Both the position numbers and the translations under genes were made by a program. This document shows positions 31,488 through 40,922 of a DNA stretch of 64,000 nucleotides, piece after piece. Each line of letters opens with the position of its first letter. Positions within the stretch are counted from its first letter, which is position 1. The stretch lies in the NCBI GenBank assembly GCA_003223455.1, contig QHVE01000020.1:14431-78430 (forward strand). The letters are read 5' to 3'. The notes beneath the pieces were generated by a model. The model did no database searches. It saw nothing but the letters and a program-made list of their open reading frames with translations, and was not told the origin of the DNA. This DNA is from Gemmatimonadota bacterium. GTDB lineage: Bacteria; Gemmatimonadota; Gemmatimonadetes; Gemmatimonadales; Gemmatimonadaceae.

Positions 31488-32912
31488 TCAGACGGTCACA
31501 CCCTGCTGGCGCAGCCACGACTCCATCTCCCCCTGAATCTCGGCCAGCCGTGCCTCCGAGCGCGCCTCGAAGCGAGTGACGAGAATCGGCTGCGTGTTGG
31601 ACGCGCGGATGAGCCCCCATCCGTCGCCGAACAGCACGCGTACGCCGTCGACGTCGATCACGTCGTAGCGGCTGCGGAAGTAGGCGACGGCACGCTCGAC
31701 GATGCCGAACTTGACGTCGTCGCCGCATTCGACGCGAATCTCCGGCGTGCTCACGAACTCGGGGACATCGGACAGAAGCTCGCGCACCGTGTGGCCGGAG
31801 TCGGCGACGATGCGCAGCAGCCGCGCCGCGCCATAGAGGGCGTCGTCGTAGCCATAGTAGCCGTCGGCGAAGAACATGTGTCCCGACATCTCGCCGGCGA
31901 GCGGTGCCCGGAGCTCCTTCATCTTCTCCTTGATGAGGGAGTGGCCGGTCTTCCACATCACCGGCGTTCCGCCCGCCTTGGTGATGGCGTCGGGAAGCGC
32001 CTGGCTGCACTTCACGTCGAAGATCACCGGGATGCCCTTGCCCTGCCGCGCGAATACGTCGCGCGCGTAGAGAATGAGCAGATGGTCGCCCCAGACGATC
32101 CTGCCGGTTCCGTCGACCATGCCGATGCGGTCCGCGTCGCCATCGAAGGCGATGCCGATCTCGGCGCCTTCACGTCGAACGGCGGCGATGAGGTCCTCGA
32201 GGTTCTCGGGGACGGTCGGGTCGGGGTGGTGATTCGGAAAGGTGCCGTCATCCTCGGTGAACAGACCGGTCGCATCGAGCCCCAACGCCTGAAAGAGCTG
32301 CGGCGCGACACGGGTCGCGGCGCCATTGCCGCAGTCGTAGACCACCTTGAGCGGACGAGAGATCCTGCCGATGCGCGTGGCGACGTCCTGCACGTACGGC
32401 TCGACGACGTTCGCGTGGCGCAGCTTCCCCGCCGTCGCCGAGGCGGGGGCGTCGATGTGAGCGAACAGCGTCTGGATATCGTGGCCGTGGAGCGACTCGG
32501 TGCCGAGGCACAGCTTGAAGCCGTTGTACTCGGCCGGATTGTGCGAGCCGGTGATCTGGATTCCGCCGGCGACGCCGAGGTTGAAGAGACTCCAGTACAG
32601 GAGGGGCGTTGGGACCACCCCGATGTCGACGACGTCGACGCCGCTCTCGGCGAGCCCGGCGATGAGCGCGTCGCGAAGCCTGGCGCCGCTCGGACGGTTG
32701 TCGCGTCCGACGGCGATCTCACCCGACACGCCACGCTCGCGCATCACCGCCGCGTACGCACGGCCGATGGCGTGCGCCGCCTCTACCGTCAGATCGCGAT
32801 CGACGACGCCGCGAATGTCGTTCTGCCGGAAGATGCCGGGGGCGATGGGCACGACGATGGGAGGGACAGGTGGGGCGGGCGGCGGAGCCGATGTGCGGCC
32901 CCGGAGGGTCAC
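31488..32912 (-). CDS. Phosphomannomutase/phosphoglucomutase
   Basis: The 474-residue alpha-phosphohexomutase has the phosphoserine loop GGIQITGSHNPAEYNG (Ser123), the metal loop IAFDGDADRIGMVDG, the sugar loop LAGEMSGHMFFADGYYGYDD and the phosphate loop RASNTQPILVTRFEA. It interconverts sugar 1- and 6-phosphates, supplying GDP-mannose or UDP-glucose precursors for surface glycans. AlgC/ManB-type members act on both sugars, and sequence alone does not settle which. A short proline-rich N-terminus precedes the domain. The GTG start shares one base with the nuoN stop, so it is probably transcribed with nuo. Confidence 0.93.
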   Translation of the reverse strand: MTLRGRTSAPPPAPPVPPIVVPIAPGIFRQNDIRGVVDRDLTVEAAHAIGRAYAAVMRERGVSGEIAVGRDNRPSGARLRDALIAGLAESGVDVVDIGVVPTPLLYWSLFNLGVAGGIQITGSHNPAEYNGFKLCLGTESLHGHDIQTLFAHIDAPASATAGKLRHANVVEPYVQDVATRIGRISRPLKVVYDCGNGAATRVAPQLFQALGLDATGLFTEDDGTFPNHHPDPTVPENLEDLIAAVRREGAEIGIAFDGDADRIGMVDGTGRIVWGDHLLILYARDVFARQGKGIPVIFDVKCSQALPDAITKAGGTPVMWKTGHSLIKEKMKELRAPLAGEMSGHMFFADGYYGYDDALYGAARLLRIVADSGHTVRELLSDVPEFVSTPEIRVECGDDVKFGIVERAVAYFRSRYDVIDVDGVRVLFGDGWGLIRASNTQPILVTRFEARSEARLAEIQGEMESWLRQQGVTV

Positions 32913-34453
32913 TATCGAACGCGCGTCGTCTCGAACGGCGGTGGGGGGCTCGCATCGCCAGGCGGCCGCCGATAGGCCATGCGCGGCAGTCCGACGTTCG
33001 CGAAGCGCACGGAGTACTCGGGCATCACGCCGAGCACGAGGATGGCCGTCGCGCACGAAACCATGACGAACTGCGTCCATGCCGGCGTTTCCATCGGCGT
33101 GCTCGCCGACTCCGACCGCGGTCGCATGAACATCACCATGACGACGTACAGGTAGTAGCCAGCCGAGATGACGGTCGTGAGGACGAGCACGACGGCGAGA
33201 GCGATCTGTGGCTGAGGCGCCTGGATCGCCGCCTTCAGCACGAACCACTTGGCGAGGAAGCCCGCACCACCGAACACCGGGAATCCCATCAGCGCGAGCA
33301 TGAACACCGTCATGGCGATGGCGAGCCATGGGCGGACCGACCAGAGTCCGCTCAGATCGTCGGTGGTGGCGGCGACGTCACCGCGTGAGAGGACGATGAT
33401 CACGGCGAAGGCGCCGAAGGTCGCCAGCGTGTAGGCGAGCAGGTAGAACAGCATCGCGGAGGCGCCCTGCGACGTCCCCGCCGCGATGGCGACCAAGATG
33501 AATCCGGCGTGCGCGATCGATGAGTACGCGAGCAGGCGCTTGAGGTTCCGCTGCTGGAGGCCGATCGCGTTGCCGATCACCATCGTCGCGATCGCGAGGC
33601 CGGCGACGGCCCGATGCCAGCTCCCGAACTCCGCCGGGAACGCCTCGAGCCAGACGCGAAGGAATGCCGCGAAAGCCGCCGTCTTGACCGTGGCGGCCAT
33701 GTACGCGGTGATCGGGTTCGGCGAACCGTCGTAGACGTCGGGCGCCCACATGTGGAACGGCACCGTGGAAACCTTGAATCCGAATCCGACGAGGAGCATC
33801 GCGATCCCGATCAGCAGGATCGGGCTCGACGCGAGGTCATTCGCATCGATGCGGCTCGCGATCTCGGCGAGCCCGGTGGCACCCGTCGCACCGTAGACGA
33901 GCGCGATCCCGTAGAGCAGGAACGCGGTGGAGAACGCGCCGAGCAGGAAGTACTTGAGGGCGCCTTCGGCCGCGCGTACGCTGCGCCGGTTCAACCCGGC
34001 GAGCGCGTAGACCGAGATCGACATGAGCTCGACGCCGAGGAACACGATCATCAGGTCGCGCGCGGCGGCGAGGAGCATCATCCCCGACGAGGCGAGCAGA
34101 ATGAGGACGTGCGTCTCGGCGGTCGTGGTGCCCACACGGTCGTTGTCGTCGATGCCGAGCGCCAGCGCGCCGATCGTCCCGAGCAGAATGATGACGTCCA
34201 TCATCCAGCGGAAGTTGTCGACGGCGATCGGTCCCGGCGGCGCGGTCCCGCGCCGGTACATCGTCACGACCACGGCGACGAGCGTGACGACCGAGAGCGC
34301 GATCGACAACAGGCCGACGAGCCGCTGATGCGCCAACGACTCGCGACGCCAGACCGCGAAGAGCAGCAGCAGCATCGCACCGCCCATCAGGATCAGATCG
34401 GGCAGCAGCGCCGCCATGAGCTGGGACGGGATCGAGAGATTGAACGTCAGCAT
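32912..34453 (-). CDS. nuoN: NADH-quinone oxidoreductase subunit N
   Basis: The 513-residue antiporter-like subunit has about 14 helices. The conserved membrane Glu lies in MIVFLGVELMSISVYALAG, the Lys in ALKYFLLGAFSTAFLLYG, and GFKVSTVPFHMWAPDVYDGSPNP and LAYSSIAHAGFILV follow. It forms one of the three proton channels of the Nuo membrane arm. It is last of the 14 nuo genes, two bases after nuoM, with a proline-rich C-terminal end after the last helix. Confidence 0.97.
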   Translation of the reverse strand: MLTFNLSIPSQLMAALLPDLILMGGAMLLLLFAVWRRESLAHQRLVGLLSIALSVVTLVAVVVTMYRRGTAPPGPIAVDNFRWMMDVIILLGTIGALALGIDDNDRVGTTTAETHVLILLASSGMMLLAAARDLMIVFLGVELMSISVYALAGLNRRSVRAAEGALKYFLLGAFSTAFLLYGIALVYGATGATGLAEIASRIDANDLASSPILLIGIAMLLVGFGFKVSTVPFHMWAPDVYDGSPNPITAYMAATVKTAAFAAFLRVWLEAFPAEFGSWHRAVAGLAIATMVIGNAIGLQQRNLKRLLAYSSIAHAGFILVAIAAGTSQGASAMLFYLLAYTLATFGAFAVIIVLSRGDVAATTDDLSGLWSVRPWLAIAMTVFMLALMGFPVFGGAGFLAKWFVLKAAIQAPQPQIALAVVLVLTTVISAGYYLYVVMVMFMRPRSESASTPMETPAWTQFVMVSCATAILVLGVMPEYSVRFANVGLPRMAYRRPPGDASPPPPFETTRVR

Positions 34454-34455
34454 CG

Positions 34456-36057
34456 TCAGCGCCCTCCGGTCGCCGTGCGGACAGCGCTCTTGCTCTCGAC
34501 TTGGCGGACGAATTTCTCCGATGCGACCTCCATGCGCCGAAGCACTGGCGCCGGATACACGCCGAGCCAGATGATCCCCGCCACGAGCGGCGCCATGAGG
34601 ATCAGCTCTCGGCGGTTGAGATCGGGGACGTGCTCGTTCTCCGGCTTGTCGAGCGCGTTGAAGAGGATGCGCTGGATCGCCCAGAGCAGGTAGGCGGCGG
34701 CGATGATCACGCTGGTGGTGGCGATGAGCGACAGCACCGGCGTCGTCCGGAACGACCCGAGCAGCACGAGGAACTCGCCGACGAAGCCGTTCGTTCCCGG
34801 TACGCCGATGGAGCTGAGCGAGACGAGGGTGAGCATGGCGGCGAACATCGGCACGACGCGCGCGATACCGCCGTACGAATCGATGAGCCGCGTGTGTCGG
34901 CGCTCGTAGATCATACCGATCAGGAAGAAGAGCGCGCCCGTGGAGAGACCGTGGTTGATCATCACCATCAGCGCACCCTGCACGCTCTGCACGGTCAGCG
35001 CGAAGATGCCGAGCATCACGAAGCCGAGATGGCTCACGGAGCTGTAGGCCACGAGCTTCTTGAAGTCCGGCTGCACGAGCGAAACGAGCGCGCCGTAGAC
35101 GATCCCGATCACGGCCAGCACGAGCACCGTGGTGCGGACGGCCGGCTGCATCGCGGCGGTCGGGAAGAGCGGCACCGCGAGACGCAGGAAGCCGAACGTG
35201 CCGAGCTTCAGCATGATCGACGCGAGCACCACCGACCCCGCCGTCGGCGCCTCGACGTGCGCGTCGGGCAGCCACGTGTGCAGCGGGAACATCGGCACCT
35301 TCACCGCGAACGCGAGGAAGAACGCGCCAAACAGCCACAGCGCGCCGCGCTGGGTGAACTGTGCGGTGTTCAGGGCGGCATCGTACGAGAAGTTCGGCAG
35401 GGCCGTCATCACGCCGTTCACCGACGTGACCGGCTGATGGGTGCCGAGGTACACGATGCCGACGAGCATGAGGAGCGAGCCGACCATCGTGTAGATGAAG
35501 AACTTGAGGCTGGCGTAGATGCGCCGTTCCCCGCCCCAGATCCCGACGATGAAGTACATCGGGATCAGCATCGCTTCCCACATCACGTAGAACAGGAACA
35601 GGTCGAGCGACATGAAGACGCCCAGCATTCCCGTCGTGAGGACGAGCAGGAGCGCATAGTACGAACGCGCCTTGCGGCGGATCGACGTGAAGCTCCCGTA
35701 CGATGCGAGCAGCATGATGAAGGTCGTGAGAAGCACCATCATCAACGCGATGCCGTCGAGCCCGAGCGTGAAGCGGATCCCCCACGAGGGGATCCAGCGA
35801 CGGTCGAAGACCTGCTGCCAGCCGTCGTAGACCGGGTCGAACGCCCACCAGAGTCCGAGCGAGAGGACGAACTCGACGGCGAAGACGGCGGTCGCGAGGA
35901 CGCGTGGTCCGCGCGCGGCGCCGGACGCGACCTCATCCGTCCCTTCCGGTTCTCGGCGTCCGGTGAACAGGACGAGCAGTGCGCCGACCAGCGGGATCGC
36001 CAGCAGTGTCGGCAGGATCCAGTAGTCGTAGTGAATGGACAGCAGGAAGTCGCGCAT
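34456..36057 (-). CDS. nuoM: NADH-quinone oxidoreductase subunit M
   Basis: The 533-residue antiporter-like subunit shows FFYVMWEAMLIPMYFIVGIWGG with the conserved Glu (read as FLFYVMWEAMLIP), FAVKVPMFPLHTWLPDAHVEAPTAGSV split across the family block, and KLVAYSSVSHLGFVMLG. It makes a proton channel in the membrane arm. It sits between nuoL (four bases upstream) and nuoN (two bases downstream). Confidence 0.97.
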   Translation of the reverse strand: MRDFLLSIHYDYWILPTLLAIPLVGALLVLFTGRREPEGTDEVASGAARGPRVLATAVFAVEFVLSLGLWWAFDPVYDGWQQVFDRRWIPSWGIRFTLGLDGIALMMVLLTTFIMLLASYGSFTSIRRKARSYYALLLVLTTGMLGVFMSLDLFLFYVMWEAMLIPMYFIVGIWGGERRIYASLKFFIYTMVGSLLMLVGIVYLGTHQPVTSVNGVMTALPNFSYDAALNTAQFTQRGALWLFGAFFLAFAVKVPMFPLHTWLPDAHVEAPTAGSVVLASIMLKLGTFGFLRLAVPLFPTAAMQPAVRTTVLVLAVIGIVYGALVSLVQPDFKKLVAYSSVSHLGFVMLGIFALTVQSVQGALMVMINHGLSTGALFFLIGMIYERRHTRLIDSYGGIARVVPMFAAMLTLVSLSSIGVPGTNGFVGEFLVLLGSFRTTPVLSLIATTSVIIAAAYLLWAIQRILFNALDKPENEHVPDLNRRELILMAPLVAGIIWLGVYPAPVLRRMEVASEKFVRQVESKSAVRTATGGR

Positions 36058-36061
36058 CGCG

Positions 36062-38302
36062 TTAGCGGAAGCTGAAGGCGCCCAGAACGAACAGCACGCC
36101 GACGACGAGCACCCAGGCGTAGGTGCCGACGCGACCCGATTGCAGTTGCGAACCCAGATAGCCGACGGCGCGCGTCAGCCAGCCGCCCATCGGCACGGCG
36201 CCCGGCGAGGCATCGTCATCCTTGCTCTGGACGAGGAGGCGCGTGAGCCGGTCGATCAGTCCCACGTCGAGGCCGCGCCACAACAGACCGCGCGATACGC
36301 CGACGACCGGCTGCACCAGCGCGGCGTCGTACACTTCGTCGACGTAGTACTTGTCGGCGAGCACGCGCCCGAAGCCATGCTCTGCCGGCGCCTGCGCCTT
36401 GGGCACGAGGCGGCCGGGCTTGAGTCGCGCGAAGGCGAGCCCGATGCCGGCGAGGGCGATGAGGATCGCCGCCCCGATGAGCGAATACTCGAGCGAATGC
36501 GTCGCCTCGGGGAGCGTCCCGCCCGCGACGCGTAGCGCGGACTCACCGACCACGGGCTCCAGCCAGCGCTCCAGCGCCCCGATCGGCCCGACGGGAAGCG
36601 CCGCAGGGATGTTGAACCATCCGCCGATCACGCTCAGCACACCGAGGACGACGAGTGGACCGGTCATGATCCACGGTGCCTCGCGCAGGTGCTCACGCTC
36701 CTTCTCACCGGTACGGTTCGGACCGTGGAAGGTGTAGATCATCATCCGCGTCATGTACACGGCGGTCATGAACGCGGCGGCCAACCCCATCACGTAGACG
36801 AAGTAGAGGATCACACTCCCCGGAATCCCGAGCCAGCGGGCGTCGGCGAGCGTCGAGTGCGTCGCTCGCAAAAACACCGATCCGAGGATCTCGTCCTTCG
36901 AGAAGAAGCCGGCGAACGGCGGCACGCCGGCGATGGCGAGCGTGGCCGCCCACATGAGTACCCACGTGACGGGCAGGTACTTCTTGAGGCCGCCCATGTT
37001 CCGCATGTCCTGCGCGTCGTCGTGGCTGTGCGTGGCGTGATACGCCGCGTGCATGGCGTAGATCACCGAGCCGGAGCCGAGGAACAGGAGCGCCTTGAAG
37101 AAGGCGTGCGTCATCAGGTGGAAGACCCCCGCCACGTACGCGCCCGAGCCCACGCCGACGAACATGTAGCCGAGCTGGGAAACGGTGGAGTACGCGAGGA
37201 CCTTCTTGATGTCCCACTGCTTGAGACCGATCGACGCGGCGAACAACGCGGTGAGGCCACCGATCAGCACGACCGTGAGGCCGGCCACCGGCGCCATCGA
37301 GAACAGCACGCTGCTGCGCGCGATGAGGTACACGCCCGCGGTCACCATCGTCGCGGCATGGATCAGCGCCGAGACGGGGGTGGGGCCGGCCATCGCGTCG
37401 GGCAGCCAGACGTAAAGTGGGATCTGTGCGCTCTTGCCGGCGCAGCCGAGGAAGAAGAAGAGGCAGATCGCCGTGATCACCGCCCCGCCGAACGCGAGCT
37501 GGCCGGCGGCGGCGTTGACGCCGACGAAATCGAGCCGCCCGAGGTTCGCGAACAGGAGGAACATCGCGATCAGGAACCCGAAGTCGCCGATGCGATTGAC
37601 GATGAACGCCTTCTTCCCTGCGTCCGAGTTGGCCTTCTCGCTGAACCAGTAGCCGATCAGCAGGTACGAGCAGAGTCCCACGCCTTCCCATCCGATGAAC
37701 AGGATCGGGTAGTTCGCCCCGAGCACCAGCACGAGCATGAAGAACACGAACAGGTTCAGATAGGCGAAGTACCGGGGATAGCCCGGATCGTCCTGCATGT
37801 AGCCGACGCTGAACAGATGGATGAGCGCGCCGACTCCGGTGATGATGAGCACCATCACCATCGAGAGCTGATCGAGCTGGAACGACGCGTCGATCAGGAG
37901 GTCACCAACGGGCATCCAGGTGAAGTAGCGCTGCACGAAGGGGACGTGCATCTCGCCGACGCCTCGCATGGCGAGGAAGATCGCGAGCGCGAGCCCGAAC
38001 GCGGCGATGAGCACGCCCGGGCCGATGAGGCTCACGAGGCCGGCGTAGCGATGCCGCTGGACCGCGTGATGATCGTCCCCGTGGGCGCCGCCGCCGGTGT
38101 CGTCGTGCGCGGCCACGGGGTGTGCATCGGTCCCGTGGTCGGCACCGGGATCGTCAGGCCCGAACCTGAAGGCGGCCGTGAGCGAAAGCAGGCCGTTCAG
38201 CACGAAGCCGAGCAGCGGGAGAAGTGGGAGGAGCCAGACGTAGCTCGCCACCGTTCCCTCGAGCGGGTGCGCGCCCGCCGTCGCGGCATGCTGGAGGAGC
38301 AT
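36062..38302 (-). CDS. nuoL: NADH-quinone oxidoreductase subunit L, with a His-rich loop after the first helix
   Basis: The 746-residue antiporter-like subunit includes the conserved blocks FIGWEGVGLCSYLLIGYWF, GCAGKSAQIPLYVWLPDAMAG and LAYSTVSQLGYMFVGVG. The C-terminus carries the extra lateral-helix region that clamps the membrane arm. Between the first helix and the next (about residues 49-86) lies an insertion rich in His, Asp and Gly, with seven His at 56, 61, 66, 74, 78, 79 and 84. The family is usually about 610-650 residues. The ATG shares one base with the nuoK stop. Confidence 0.96.
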   Translation of the reverse strand: MLLQHAATAGAHPLEGTVASYVWLLPLLPLLGFVLNGLLSLTAAFRFGPDDPGADHGTDAHPVAAHDDTGGGAHGDDHHAVQRHRYAGLVSLIGPGVLIAAFGLALAIFLAMRGVGEMHVPFVQRYFTWMPVGDLLIDASFQLDQLSMVMVLIITGVGALIHLFSVGYMQDDPGYPRYFAYLNLFVFFMLVLVLGANYPILFIGWEGVGLCSYLLIGYWFSEKANSDAGKKAFIVNRIGDFGFLIAMFLLFANLGRLDFVGVNAAAGQLAFGGAVITAICLFFFLGCAGKSAQIPLYVWLPDAMAGPTPVSALIHAATMVTAGVYLIARSSVLFSMAPVAGLTVVLIGGLTALFAASIGLKQWDIKKVLAYSTVSQLGYMFVGVGSGAYVAGVFHLMTHAFFKALLFLGSGSVIYAMHAAYHATHSHDDAQDMRNMGGLKKYLPVTWVLMWAATLAIAGVPPFAGFFSKDEILGSVFLRATHSTLADARWLGIPGSVILYFVYVMGLAAAFMTAVYMTRMMIYTFHGPNRTGEKEREHLREAPWIMTGPLVVLGVLSVIGGWFNIPAALPVGPIGALERWLEPVVGESALRVAGGTLPEATHSLEYSLIGAAILIALAGIGLAFARLKPGRLVPKAQAPAEHGFGRVLADKYYVDEVYDAALVQPVVGVSRGLLWRGLDVGLIDRLTRLLVQSKDDDASPGAVPMGGWLTRAVGYLGSQLQSGRVGTYAWVLVVGVLFVLGAFSFR

Positions 38303-38595
38303 CAGCCTTTCAGGAGATTGATGTTCGACAGATTGACCGTCTGCCGGTGCCGGAAGAGGGCGATGATGATCGCCAGCCCGACGGCGGCCTCCGCCGCGGC
38401 GACCGTCATGACGAAGAACACGAACACCTGCCCCGCGACGCCGTACACGCGCGCGAACGCCACGAACGTCAGGTTCACCGCGTTGAGCATCAGCTCGACG
38501 CACATGAAGACGATGATCGCGTTCCGCCGCGTCAGCACGCCGACGACGCCGATCGTGAACAGGACTGCGCTGAAGAACAGTGACTCAGCGAGCAT
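38302..38595 (-). CDS. nuoK: NADH-quinone oxidoreductase subunit K
   Basis: The 97-residue three-helix protein has the two conserved membrane glutamates in [19 protein letters not shown] and [16 protein letters not shown]. It forms part of the E-channel proton path beside NuoJ and NuoA. The ATG at 38595 overlaps the end of nuoJ by 11 bases. The upstream in-frame extension is a nuoJ shadow. Confidence 0.97.
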   Translation of the reverse strand: MLAESLFFSAVLFTIGVVGVLTRRNAIIVFMCVELMLNAVNLTFVAFARVYGVAGQVFVFFVMTVAAAEAAVGLAIIIALFRHRQTVNLSNINLLKG

Positions 38596-39142
38596 CGGCA
38601 CTTCCTCTCCGCTTGCCCAGCACGACGGCGCCCACCACGGCGGCGAGCAGCAGCACGCTGGTGACCTCGAACGCGAGCAGGTACTCGTTGAACAACGGAC
38701 CGGCGATCGGCGCGATCGCCCCGCGCGCCGCGACCTGCTCGGCGACGGTGCCGTCGGGCAGCGCGAGTGCCTCGGGGACACGGGCCCGCGTGAGCGCGAA
38801 CACCTGCGCGAGCAGCGCCAGCCCGACGAGGCCGGCCGCGAGCTTCCACCCGATCCCACGGGCATCGGCGATGTCCGACGCATGCCCCAGGTTGAGGAGC
38901 ATGATCACGAACAGGAACACGACCATGATCGCGCCGGCGTAGACGAGCACCTGGATGACGCCGATGAAGTGCGCGTCCAGCAGCACGTAGAGCGCGGCGA
39001 GGCTGAACATCGTGTTCACCAGCCACAACGCCGCCGCCACGGGACTCTTCCGGGTCACGAAGGCGACCGCCGAGGCGATCGCAATGATGCCGAAGAGATA
39101 GAAGTGGAAGACGTAGAACAGCGGAAGCTCGCCGTGCGACAT
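38585..39142 (-). CDS. nuoJ: NADH-quinone oxidoreductase subunit J
   Basis: The 185-residue membrane protein has five predicted helices and the family block [26 protein letters not shown]. It lies in the membrane arm next to NuoK and NuoA. The ATG shares one base with the nuoI stop. About 35 residues between the fourth and fifth helices form a soluble loop. Confidence 0.95.
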   Translation of the reverse strand: MSHGELPLFYVFHFYLFGIIAIASAVAFVTRKSPVAAALWLVNTMFSLAALYVLLDAHFIGVIQVLVYAGAIMVVFLFVIMLLNLGHASDIADARGIGWKLAAGLVGLALLAQVFALTRARVPEALALPDGTVAEQVAARGAIAPIAGPLFNEYLLAFEVTSVLLLAAVVGAVVLGKRRGSADAR

Positions 39143-39639
39143 CACTCCCCCTTGGGGTCGGCCGGATCCCACATCTCGCAGACGGGGTGCGTCTGCGCCA
39201 TCAGGCGCTCGAGATCGTAGACGAAGCCCTCGCGGCTGTACTCGGCGTTCTCGTAGTGCCGCCCGACGTGGATCGCCTCCTCCGGGCACACCTCCTGGCA
39301 GTAGCCGCAGAAGATGCAGCGGAACTCGTCGATCTCGAACACGAGCGGGTAGCGGTTCCCCTGCTCGTCCTCACCGGGCACGAGCTTGATGCAGTTCGCC
39401 GGACACACCGTCGGGCACAGACCGCAGCCGACGCACTTGGCCTTGCCGTCCTCGGTGGTGAGCATGCGATGCGTGCCGCGCCACCGCTTGGAGATCGACT
39501 CCTTCTGCTCGGGATACTGCGTCGTCACCTTCTCGGGATTGAAAAGGTGCTTGAGGGTGTGGGCCATGCCCGTGAGCGTGGCCCGGATGTAGCTCGTCTG
39601 TTCGATCGGCCGCTCGACGACCTTGACGCCGATGGACAT
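39142..39639 (-). CDS. nuoI: NADH-quinone oxidoreductase subunit I
   Basis: The 165-residue ferredoxin-like subunit has two 4Fe-4S motifs, CVGCGLCPTVCPANC and CIFCGYCQEVCPEEA, binding clusters N6a and N6b that pass electrons toward N2 in NuoB. RYPLVFEIDEFRCIFC is the usual link between them. The ATG shares one base with the nuoH stop, and the stop shares one with nuoJ. Confidence 0.98.
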   Translation of the reverse strand: MSIGVKVVERPIEQTSYIRATLTGMAHTLKHLFNPEKVTTQYPEQKESISKRWRGTHRMLTTEDGKAKCVGCGLCPTVCPANCIKLVPGEDEQGNRYPLVFEIDEFRCIFCGYCQEVCPEEAIHVGRHYENAEYSREGFVYDLERLMAQTHPVCEMWDPADPKGE

Positions 39640-40922
39640 CAGTCTCCGGACTCGGGGAGAAGAGGAGCGCGACGCGGCGCGCTGACCGCACGCAGCTTGG
39701 CGACGTCGCGCTGGTTCAGGCGCGAGTAGGCGGGGCTGATGAGCTTCCCGCGGTCGAGGATCACGAAGAGGATCACGACGGCCGCGACGTTGAGGAGGAT
39801 CAGCCCCAGATGGAAGGGCACCGACCCGCGCGCGAAGCCGAGGGCGTCGAGGGTGACGATGGTCGTGGCGACGGCCACGATGTACCCGAGCGCCAGAGGC
39901 AGCAGCAGCTTCCAGCCCAGCGACATCAGCTGGTCGTACCGGAACCGCGGCAGCGTCCAGCGAATCCACATGTAGAGGAAGACGAAGAACAGAACCTTCG
40001 TCACGAAGCAGCCGAGCGTCAGGAACGTCTTCAGGAAGGTGAACGGCGCGACGTTGTCCCACAGCGTGAACGGGATGTCCCAGCCGCCGAAGAACAGCGT
40101 CGACATCAGCGCGCTCGCCGTCACCATGTTCGCGTACTCGGCGATGAAGAAGAGCGAGAACTTCATCGCGCTGTACTCCGAGTGGTATCCGGCGATGAGC
40201 TCGGACTCCGCCTCGGGGAGATCGAACGGCAGTCGGTTCGTTTCGGCGAATGCCGCGACGAGGAAGATGAAGAACGCGATCGTCAGGTTCAGCACGTTCC
40301 ACGTCTCGAACGCCTGCTGATTCACGATTCGGTTCAACGTGACGTTCCCGGAGAGCAGAAGCACGGGAATCGTGCTCATCCCCATCGCGATCTCGTAGGA
40401 GATCATCTGCGCGCTGGAGCGGAGCCCGCCGAGCAGCGCGTACTTGTTGTTGGACGACCAGCCCGCGAGCACGATGCCGTACACGCCCAGCGAGCTGATG
40501 GCGAGGATGAAGAGGAAACCGACCGGCAGCGGCGCGAGCATCATGTCGATGCGCCCCCACGGCGAGTCCCACGGAGCGGCGAAGGGGATCACGGCCCACG
40601 TCACGAGCGCCGGAATGAATGCGAGGGCCGGCGCGAGCACGAACAGCGGGATGTTCGCCGCCGCGGGGTAGGTCTCCTCCTTCACGAAGTTCTTGACGCC
40701 ATCGGCCGCTGGCTGGAGCCAGCCCTTGCCGACGCGGTTCGGGCCGTGCCGATCCTGGATCCACGCCGAGATCTTCCGCTCGGCGAGCGTGAGGAGCGCG
40801 ACGCCGACCATGTACACCGTGAAGACGAGCAGCAGCTTCACGAGCGTGAACACGAAGTACGGGAGGGTGTGCGGCGTGGAGCCGGGTGTGGCCGCCTGAA
40901 GCAGCGCGTGGATCGTCGTCAT
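39639..40922 (-). CDS. nuoH: NADH-quinone oxidoreductase subunit H
   Basis: The 427-residue membrane subunit carries LTLAERKISAWIQDRHGPNRVG, a NuoH hallmark, and the acidic quinone-chamber loop AFAETNRLPFDLPEAESELIAGYHSEYSAMKF (family block, glutamates conserved). It forms the quinone-binding interface with NuoB and NuoD. Its start overlaps the nuoG stop by 4 bp (ATGA). It is about 80 residues longer than E. coli NuoH, from extra sequence in the C-terminal half. Confidence 0.97.
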   Translation of the reverse strand: MTTIHALLQAATPGSTPHTLPYFVFTLVKLLLVFTVYMVGVALLTLAERKISAWIQDRHGPNRVGKGWLQPAADGVKNFVKEETYPAAANIPLFVLAPALAFIPALVTWAVIPFAAPWDSPWGRIDMMLAPLPVGFLFILAISSLGVYGIVLAGWSSNNKYALLGGLRSSAQMISYEIAMGMSTIPVLLLSGNVTLNRIVNQQAFETWNVLNLTIAFFIFLVAAFAETNRLPFDLPEAESELIAGYHSEYSAMKFSLFFIAEYANMVTASALMSTLFFGGWDIPFTLWDNVAPFTFLKTFLTLGCFVTKVLFFVFLYMWIRWTLPRFRYDQLMSLGWKLLLPLALGYIVAVATTIVTLDALGFARGSVPFHLGLILLNVAAVVILFVILDRGKLISPAYSRLNQRDVAKLRAVSAPRRAPLLPESGD

